From Halospeciosus flavus (GTDB taxonomy: Archaea; Halobacteriota; Halobacteria; Halobacteriales; Halobacteriaceae), in assembly GCF_029814175.1 (NCBI RefSeq), contig NZ_CP122313.1:186001-250000 (forward strand): a stretch of DNA of 64,000 bases. Direction: 5' to 3'. Position numbers and translations under genes: made by a program. Of this stretch, positions 41,901 to 50,400 are shown piece after piece. The notes under the pieces are model-generated. The model was not told where the DNA came from, searched no databases, and saw only the letters and a program-made list of their open reading frames with translations. The stretch's first letter is position 1, and each line of letters opens with the position of its first letter.

Positions 41901-44900
41901 GTTCGATGCCAAAGCTCTGGGACGACAGCGTCGTTCGCGACTACCTGACACCGGAAGCCCACCAGAAGTCACGCGAACAGTTCCTAGAAACCCACATCGA
42001 CATCGACAAGATTCGATCGGACTACCTCTTCCCCCACGATGGAAGCGACGAGTTCGTCACTCAAGAGGAGTTCCGCGACGCAATTCTCAAGTCTAACGTC
42101 GATGACGACAACCGCATTTTCATTCTCCGGGGAGAAACGGGGAGTGGGAAGAGCCAGCTCTGTCAGTGGCTTGAATATCAGATTGGCGCCGAACCCGATG
42201 AAGGCGATGAGTCCCATATTGCTCTGCACGTCTCTCGAAGTAAGACGGGAATCGGTGATATTCTCGATATCATCTCCGGGCCGATCGACACCGATGTCAC
42301 GGTGAGCAACGTCTCCGATCTTGATCCAGAGAAGGTCGCGAATGCCATCATCACCACACTGGAGGCGTTCGGGGCAGGTATGGAGCAATTCAGCGAGAGC
42401 GAGATTGAGAATCTCACTGCAGACCGCTCGAACGCTCCTGATCTTCGGTCAATCCTTGAGCAAAATATCGACCAGTATCAGGAATCGGCGACAAGTGAGG
42501 GCGAAAAGCGGATGTCCGACCTGATTACAAAAAAGGACTACACGGATCTCTCGATGGCTGCCTTCGGTTCTGTGCAGGGCGCCGATACGCTGTTCCCGGC
42601 GCTGCAGAGCCAAGTCCACAAGATTCTCTCACAAAACCTCGGTGTCGAAGACTTCCAAGGAAAACTCGAGGAACTCTCCGAAGAGTACAAACAACGAGGG
42701 CTCCGGCCCGTCCTCATCTGTGAGGACCTCACGACATTCACTGTCCTCAAGGAGCAACTTCTCGACCATATCTTCCAACTCGACAGTGGCCACTACGACG
42801 TCGTCCTCGGATGGACGTCCGGCTGGGAGAAGGATGACCTCTCCCGCGCGCTCGGTACGAGTCAAGGGATCAGTACGTACATGGAGGATCGTGCGGAAGG
42901 CTACCTCAGCACGACAGACGAGGAAGGTCGGGCATATTTCCTCGATGACGATATCACGATCGAGCTTGCCCGGAAGTACATGTCGACCATCATCGAGAAT
43001 TCGACTACTGACGAGTCACTCCCCGAAGATGTGCTTGACGCATTCGACGGCTTGTACCCGTTCAACGAGACATTCATCGAAGAGGCGTACAATCACCTCA
43101 TTCAGGACGGGAATAAGCGCCGCACACCCCGCCTTCTCCTAATGCGGATCATCCGCGAATGTCTGAGTTCCACCGTCCCGCCGTTCGATGCGATCGAGGA
43201 CAATCCATACGTTGAACCGTTCCCCTCCTCGGTCGATCTCAGCTATTCGGAAGATCTCCAACGAATCGGTAAATGGTATGGAAGCGCCACGACGGATCGC
43301 CGCCTCCGTGTCCATCGTCAGATCCTCGAGACATTTGATGTCCCACTCACGGATGTTGATGTCGACGACGACTGGGCGTACTTCCAAGCTGACGTCCCTG
43401 CCCCGACACTTGATCTCAGCGTAAGTGACGGGGACTTCCAGCCTGAGGAGTACATCACACTACGAACGACGCTCAACGGCCACGGAGAAGATGATGTCAC
43501 CATTCGACAAGATGGGAATGTAGTTGCGACAACAAACGAGGATGGTACAGCATCAGTCAAACTCCCCAGCGAAGAGAGGAAAGTGACGTTTGAGGCTGAG
43601 AAAGAGGGAACAACGGACACAACAATTGTAGAAGTAATCGGAATTAGACCCGAACCAACGGTTTCGCTCACCGTGACCCCAAAAGAGCCGACCGTGAGTG
43701 AAGAAGTCACGGTCACCGCACGCGTGAACGGCGAGCAACAGGATGGAGTGACTATCCTTCGGGATGGGAACGAACTCGGCGAGACACGGAACAACGGAAA
43801 GCTCCGATTTAACGCCCCAGATGTCGACGAGATGGTGGTTAGGGGGACTTATGAGGACGCAGAAGATGAGGTGTCAGTGACAGTCGAGAGCCCTGATATT
43901 CACATTCCCGTGGATACTGATCTTGACGCGACGACGGTCAAAGAGTATCTTCTCCAGTACCGTGACTGGATCAAAGTTGGCGATACCTACGATAGCTCGA
44001 ACGTCCTCCGTGAGGGCGCTGCGGGGGTTCTTGAAGAATGGCACGACCCAACACTTCTCGGCAACCTCAACGCACAAAATGACGGCGTCCATGGTATCTA
44101 CTACACACGCGGTTCCGACATCCCTGTCTCCATCGTTGGTGCCGACGAGCGCAAGGGTCTGAGCTTCGACCTTGACTTCGGCGCCGAGCACGACGACATC
44201 TACGAACCACTCTTCTGGTATGGGATTAGCGAGTCTGGAGAATTCCCCCAGGAAGACAAGTACGACCTCAACTACGACCTGCTCCGTGGATGGACTGACA
44301 AGCAGGTTGCGGAGTTCCGGACGAAGATGCGCGCCGAACTGGAAACGTGTATTGACCCACTGTCGCTTGAGGAGTTCGTCGTCCTCGCACAGTTCCTCAT
44401 TCTCAACGCGACAACCGGACGCAATGAAGTTGAGGCGGACATGATGTTCGAGCAGCCATCTGAGATAAATGATGACCAGGTCTACGTTCCTGGGCGCAAC
44501 TCTGAGCAGCCGACCGACCTTCAAGACGCTACAACGGCCCTTCTCAAGTTCCGAGATGCTCCGTACAACCTCTCTCGAGGTCTGTTCCTCCTCAAGTCGA
44601 ACGTTGTCGATCACCAGCGGCTTTCAGAGGCTGTAGAAAGTGTCTCGGAGAACTTGGAGCACTACCTGCTCCAGGCGATGCAGATCGATACTGCCGATCT
44701 ATCTAGCGCCTACCAGATCAGCACGACCCGAACGACAGGTTACAGTGTTGACGAGTTGTTCGATCGCGTAAAAGACTACGCGACGACGCTCGACAACGTC
44801 TCAGCCGACCAGAACGCCGCTCATATCACCGAAACCATCGAGAAGGTCACAACCTACTACGACCAAGATCACGACCAAGAGGACCTCCACGATACACTCA

Positions 44901-45268
44901 CGCGACTGCACGATGTCCTCGATGAGCTAGGTGCGAGTAAATTCGAACGGTGGGAAGACGCATGCGAAGAGGTGGCTGATGGTTCGGATATCGATCTAGG
45001 GAGGTTCCGTCAGCGGATGCGGACCTTCGAGGACCTCTCCGAGAAACAAGGCCACAAACTCATCGCGACACTCCACGACTTCGAAGAGAGTTATTCATCC
45101 GAATCGGAGTGGGACGTCTACGAAGCGATTGCGGAGATGATTGAGGAAGCTGAAGACGTTCAACTCCCTGACGACGTCGGCTTCCGCAATCGCGTCAGAG
45201 ACCTCCCAGAGTTCGAAACGTACGAACAGCGACGAAGTAAGATCGAAACGACGCTTGGAGGGCAGTAA
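41897..45268 (+). CDS. dpdH: DpdH-like large ATPase with embedded Ig-like repeats
   Basis: 1123 residues. N-terminal P-loop ATPase: Walker A FILRGETGSGKSQLCQW near residue 74-90, Walker B GLRPVLICEDLTTF near 270. Residues about 507-665 form two Ig/Big-like beta-sandwich repeats (YITLRTTLNGHGEDDVTIRQDG..., VSLTVTPKEPTVSEEVTVTARV), a type usual in secreted proteins and odd in a cytosolic ATPase. The last 450 residues are helical. Position between DpdG-like and coiled-coil genes and the downstream helicases fits DpdH. Probably the energy-using core of the restriction arm. Confidence 0.7.
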   Translation: MSSMPKLWDDSVVRDYLTPEAHQKSREQFLETHIDIDKIRSDYLFPHDGSDEFVTQEEFRDAILKSNVDDDNRIFILRGETGSGKSQLCQWLEYQIGAEPDEGDESHIALHVSRSKTGIGDILDIISGPIDTDVTVSNVSDLDPEKVANAIITTLEAFGAGMEQFSESEIENLTADRSNAPDLRSILEQNIDQYQESATSEGEKRMSDLITKKDYTDLSMAAFGSVQGADTLFPALQSQVHKILSQNLGVEDFQGKLEELSEEYKQRGLRPVLICEDLTTFTVLKEQLLDHIFQLDSGHYDVVLGWTSGWEKDDLSRALGTSQGISTYMEDRAEGYLSTTDEEGRAYFLDDDITIELARKYMSTIIENSTTDESLPEDVLDAFDGLYPFNETFIEEAYNHLIQDGNKRRTPRLLLMRIIRECLSSTVPPFDAIEDNPYVEPFPSSVDLSYSEDLQRIGKWYGSATTDRRLRVHRQILETFDVPLTDVDVDDDWAYFQADVPAPTLDLSVSDGDFQPEEYITLRTTLNGHGEDDVTIRQDGNVVATTNEDGTASVKLPSEERKVTFEAEKEGTTDTTIVEVIGIRPEPTVSLTVTPKEPTVSEEVTVTARVNGEQQDGVTILRDGNELGETRNNGKLRFNAPDVDEMVVRGTYEDAEDEVSVTVESPDIHIPVDTDLDATTVKEYLLQYRDWIKVGDTYDSSNVLREGAAGVLEEWHDPTLLGNLNAQNDGVHGIYYTRGSDIPVSIVGADERKGLSFDLDFGAEHDDIYEPLFWYGISESGEFPQEDKYDLNYDLLRGWTDKQVAEFRTKMRAELETCIDPLSLEEFVVLAQFLILNATTGRNEVEADMMFEQPSEINDDQVYVPGRNSEQPTDLQDATTALLKFRDAPYNLSRGLFLLKSNVVDHQRLSEAVESVSENLEHYLLQAMQIDTADLSSAYQISTTRTTGYSVDELFDRVKDYATTLDNVSADQNAAHITETIEKVTTYYDQDHDQEDLHDTLTRLHDVLDELGASKFERWEDACEEVADGSDIDLGRFRQRMRTFEDLSEKQGHKLIATLHDFEESYSSESEWDVYEAIAEMIEEAEDVQLPDDVGFRNRVRDLPEFETYEQRRSKIETTLGGQ

Positions 45269-45836
45269 TCATGGCAATACAGACAACGTCACTCAAGTCG
45301 AAGATTGATAGCCTCGAGCAGAAAGCCGACGAATACGATCGACGCACAAATACGGAGGCCAAGGTCGACCAATCTGCGGAGGATCTGAAGCAATTAAACA
45401 CAGTACTTCGCAAACTCAACCGCTCTCTCAGTGATTTTGAGCGTCAGGCTGGCATCCTCACTGAGGTCTTCGATCAGTCACTCCCGTCGGAAGCAGTGAG
45501 TGCCCGCGATGAAGTACAATCGCTTACTGAGGTCACTCAAGACAACATCCTTGATGTCATCGACGGTAGTGACCGCTCACTGGCAAGTCACGTTGAGGAT
45601 GTTCGAGATGCGCGCGAGTCGGTGAATGATGCACGTCGGATCATCGATGATCGACTCAAAGCGATCCAGAACGACAAGCTCGGTGACGCGAGTACCGCTG
45701 AGAGTATTCAGCGGATTGTTGGTGAGGATCCGGATGCGATGAAAACGATCAGTCAGTTTCGGTCGTTCCTCAACTCAATACTCGACCCAGACGGGTCGGT
45801 CTCGCACCTGAAGTCACAGTGGCAGGGTCTCGAAAA

Positions 45837-45846
45837 GGCGTTCGAC
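45837..45846. repeat. Target-site duplication (left) GGCGTTCGAC
   Basis: Identical to 47249-47258. Confidence 0.9.
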
Positions 45847-47248
45847 CATTCGTCTTTAGTTAAGACTCACACCTCGGTTGTGTAGCGGTAGCGAGCGTCT
45901 CTTGTAAGATCGGTCGTTGCTTGTGGATCTTCTGTGCGTCCTCGATCAGCCGCTCCAACAGCGGCGGTGGCGAATAACCGAGGTGCTCACCGAGTTCGTG
46001 GAGGATGAGCTGGGCGTGCGACCGGAAGGTCGCCGCCCAGCGTTCCGGGGGAAACACGAGCTCATCATCCGCCTGCTCGGTGACCAGATCCAACAGATCA
46101 CGGCTCACAAGCAGTGACAGCAACGCTGCGTACAGCAAGATCTTCACCACGTGCTCGTTGCTCGTGTCGAACTCGTCCAGGTCGTACTGCGTCTTCAACT
46201 CACGGAACAGCAACTCCACTTCCCACCGACACCGGTAGATCTGCGCTAAATCCGCCGGAAAGAACTCCTCTCGCGACAGATTTGTCACGTATAGATGGTA
46301 GTCGTCGGCGTCCTCGTCGCGGACGCCGACGACGCGGAACCGCTTCGTATCCAGCGACCGCGTCCCGTTGTACGGCCCGCGCTTGAACTCGACTTCGACT
46401 TCCACATCGATGTACGTCCGGTCGAGATCGTCGAGCACATCACGGAGTTGCTTGCCCTCAAGGGAATGGCGCGGCCGCGCCATTCCCGTAATTCATCCGT
46501 AATCACCGGATTCGCGTTCTGTTTCAGCCGGCTCACGAAGGAGCCGCCGTTCTCGTCGATCCGCGCAAACCGTCGGTACTTGAAGTACGCGAGGTCGAAC
46601 AATACGAGGCGGTTCTCAAGCCACGACCCTGTCTTGAACAGCGTGCTGTCGTGTGCTTTCTCGTCGGTAACGTCGATCCGTTCAATCGTCTGTTCAGTGG
46701 CATTGTGGAGCAGGTGGAGCTTCGCTCCAGCCTGCTCCTCGTGGCGGGCTTCGAACTGATCAGCGAGAAACTCGTGTAACCGCAACACCGTTCCATCAGC
46801 GATCATTACATCACTGAATCGGTCGATGTCAACGTCAACAGTGTCGGGAACAGCGACCTCGTCGAGACCGTGCTCGACGAGGTCGCGGAAGTACTCCGCG
46901 AGCGTCGGCGTCAACCGCTGATAGAACCCACCCGGTGAGATCGGCTCGTCAGCTGTGGAGTTGTAGCTGCGTCGAAACCCTGCGAGTGTTCGGCGTTCGC
47001 CTGCGGCGAAGCCGAACACGAATGCCCAGACGAAGACGGGAATCTGGAGCTTGCGGTCGCGTTCGACCACGCCGAGTTCCTCGGCGTGCTCTTCGAGGAA
47101 CTCGGAGGGAAACAGTGTAGTGAGCCGACGCATAATCCGTGATGAGGAGGTTTCGTTGTGCACACTCGACACCTCCTCATTCCTTCCGAAAAGTAGCCTC
47201 GATAAGCCGCCACTGTCACGCGGTTCGTCTCCTAACTAAAGACGGATG
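45847..47248 (-). mobile_element. ISH8-like IS4-family element, 1402 bp
   Basis: Terminal repeats CATTCGTCTTTAGTTA at 45847 and the complement of CATCCGTCTTTAGTTA at 47248, 10-bp target duplication, one transposase. Length and duplication size fit the ISH8 group of IS4. Confidence 0.88.
45860..47133 (-). pseudogene. IS4-family (ISH8-like) transposase, frameshifted
   Basis: N-terminal part from ATG near 47133 (MRRLTTLFPSEFLEEHAEEL...DVMIADGTVLRLHEFLADQF...LVLFDLAYFKYRRF) and C-terminal part (LEGKQLRDVLDDLDRTYIDVEV...YRCRWEVELLFRELKTQYDL) are in different frames. The break is at the short G-run 46462-46464, one base short, next to a perfect 26-bp palindrome. DDE residues are all encoded, so either the element is inactive or the base call is wrong. 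Confidence 0.85.
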
Positions 47249-47258
47249 GGCGTTCGAC
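47249..47258. repeat. Target-site duplication (right) GGCGTTCGAC
   Basis: Identical to 45837-45846. Confidence 0.9.
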
Positions 47259-47445
47259 AACCTCGATACGGACTGGGAGGGGTTCCGTCGACGACATGGC
47301 CTCAGCAAGGGGACAATCACGGATCTGAAGAAACTCAGTCGTGAGGGAGAGGTCGACCTTGACGAGTTATCGGAGGAGAGCGTTAATGAGATGCTGGAGG
47401 TCAAAGCACTGCGCTCGACGATTAAGGTGAGTCTCTAGCTGTCCG

Positions 47446-50400
47446 ATGAAGAACCCCGCCAAACGTGCGGAAGCGGCGATGGATGCCTACCGGAACCACT
47501 TCATCGGCACCGGTGGACGAGCGGCACGAAACGTCGCACACCGTTTCGAAGCCACCGATAATGACGAGGATTCCGTCATCGGCTTCCGCGGCCCGTATTT
47601 GCAGGCACTCGATGTGGCAAACTGGAGTACAGAGTCATGGATGTCGTTCAGCAATCGCGTAGGCCTCCATCCACTCGTCAGACTCGCCTTCGAGGATATC
47701 GGGTTTCGGCGCCTCTATGATTTCCAGGAACGGAGTGTTGAGACGATTCTGGACGGACATGATACGGTGATTACAGCCGCAACTGGCCGCGGGAAGACTG
47801 AAGCCTGGCTAATCCCGATTCTGGACTACATCCTCAACGCGAATCAAGGGAAAGTAGCGGAGAGCGATCCCGGTGACGTGAAAGCACTGCTCACGTACCC
47901 GACGAAAGCGCTTGCCCAAGACCAACTGAAGCGACTAATTCAGTACCTCTATCGAATCAACAAGGAACTTCCAGCAAGTGATCGAATTACGGTCGGGATA
48001 TACGATGGTGACACACCGACCAATATGTCGTCGAAAGCAGAGGGATACCTGAATTCGACGTTCAAGTATTTCGAATGCCCTGGCTACAACGACTCACTGG
48101 AGAAATGCCAGAACTGCGGAAAAGGCGTTCACATTCGGAATACGACACAGAGCTACGAATTAGAACCGGAGAAAAAGCAGTGCGTCGACGATGTCCCACT
48201 AGATTTCCTTCGACTCACGAAAAGCGAGATTCTCGAGGAAGGGGTTGATATCCTCCTGACGAATCCGGACACGATTAATCTCAAACTCATCAATACGAAC
48301 GCCAGCGACGAGCACGACGCCTTCATCTACGAATCACAATTCCTGGTCTTCGACGAAGTCCACACCTATGATGGGATCTTCGGGACATATACCGCAACGC
48401 TCACGAAACGAATTCGCGCACTTCGGGCCGAACGCGGCGTTAGTGAGCCGCAAGTTATCGCAAGTAGCGCAACCGTCGAGAACGACGTCGAATTGTTCCG
48501 GCGAATCAGTGGCGCTAAAGACGTTGCCCACGTCGACGAGAATCCGCGAACGCTCAATCCGCCGGAAGTCACTGATATCAGGCCGGCACTCTTTGAGGAC
48601 GAAATTACGGTGGCGCAACTGCGGCGTGCTGTCCGTGGAAAGAACCAATATCCTGACACCCTCGACTCGTTTCAGCCATCGATCGCAGATGCGGATACAA
48701 TCGACAACGAGAGTCTAGACGAGTTACTCGGCGATGCGCTCTTTGAGTATCTCACGAGCGATGCTCCCGCCGATTCAACAGTTCAAATCATACAGAATCT
48801 GCATCAGCAATTGGCTGATGAGCCACGAACTCGCGATACGTTCATCGAAGACATTCAAGCCGAATATGGGTTGACGAAGACTGCTGCGGAGACGCTGTTG
48901 CAGAACTTCCGTACACTGGGCGAATACTCTGGCCTGCTGGAAAACCGGAGTCATCTGTTCTCCTGGCCACTTGATGGCTTCTACACCTGCGCTCGGTGTC
49001 TGGCCGTCTACCGGTCGCCCCAAGATGAGTGTACAGACTGTGAGTGCGGCGTCGTTACACGTGCAACCTACTGTCGGCGATGTGCTGAAGAATCGCTTGT
49101 CGCATGGTATTGTCCTGAGTGTGACCAACTTGAGCCGTATACTCCATCCGAAGAAGGAAGCTTCGCATCTCAGGATGAGCAGTACTGTGGCCGATGCAAG
49201 AATGCCAGGGACACCGAAGTTCGACTGTTCCGCGTTACGTTCACACCTCAGTTAGCGTGTGAAGCGTGCGACTCCGTTGAGACTCGGAGCGTCGTCGAGA
49301 CATGTTCGTGCGGTGCGCAGATGGCGCGTACGTCTTCCGAGGAATGGGAGTGCACTAATCCACAGTGTCAGCGGACAACACCGGCTAATACCGGGTGTTC
49401 GGCCTGTGGGTCAGATCAACGTACGCTTCGGACTGGAGAAGCCGATATGGAGTGTCCGTCGTGTGGAGTGTCGTACAGTACGACAGAAACACCGCTGGAA
49501 TGCGAGTGTGGACATTCTGTCGCAAACACTCGACTAATTCCGTGGGTCTGTCGTGCACCGAGCTGTTCCAGTCGACACTATTCGTCAACGCCCCCAGCAG
49601 AGTGTAACTGTGGGAGTGCGGACTTCGTTCTGGAGGGGTTATTCGAGGTGTTTGAGAACGACCGCTGTAGTGAATGCGAGACTGCAGTGCGGCCAGGTGG
49701 TTCCTGCTCGTGTGACGATACCGAGATTCACCGGCAAGCAGATGCCTTCCAGTCGTATCAAACGCTCACGGATGATGGCCGAATCGTCCCGGTTCGGGAT
49801 GAAAACCACATTCTGAACTGTCGCCACCAGCGACTCGGATATCGCATCGGCGACCGGTATGACGAGCTGGTCCGTAGTCCCAATAACATCGCCGTTACGA
49901 CGTCGCAATATCTACTTCGAGAAGTCGCGGACGACGAAGATTACTCGTCTGCGAAGTTGCTCTCCTTCGCTGACTCGCATCGCGACATGAAAGAGCTCGG
50001 TCGTGACTTCAACGAGCCTGAAGTGGAGACATTACTTGATCAAGCGATTATCGAGGCGGTACGTACTCCCGGCGAACACTGGGTGTCACTGGACCAAGTG
50101 CTGGCTGACTCCATGGACTGCATCGAGACGCTTCATGAGGAACTCAGCCCGTCACGGAGCCTGCAGAATGTCAATTTCGACCTGAAAGATCACTTAATCG
50201 ATCGAGCACGCCGATTCATGGACGCCGACGAGGCTATTACAGATCGTCTCTTCCGGCGAGCAATCCCACATAGCTACAGCCAACGATATAGCGAACGTGG
50301 CGGTTCCCTTCCAAGTGATGGCTTGCTTGACGTTCGCGTGAAACCCGCTGTATTCGCTGAATTGACCGGAGCGCAGCGCGACGTACTTCGAGCCATCATC

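Larger units (their letters stand above)
45271..47438 (+). pseudogene. Coiled-coil protein (DpdI position) split by ISH8-like IS
   Basis: Left part 45271-45846: helical, heptad-rich (SLEQKADEYDRRTNTEAKVDQSAEDLKQLNTVLRKLNRSLSDFE...). Right part 47259-47438: NLDTDWEGFRRRHGLSKGTITDLKKLSREGEVDLDELSEE... . Taking the 10-bp duplication GGCGTTCGAC once restores one frame of 251 codons ending 8 bases before the first helicase. In operon position it corresponds to DpdI, but homology cannot be confirmed. The insertion also separates the two helicases and the nuclease from the operon promoter. Confidence 0.85.
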
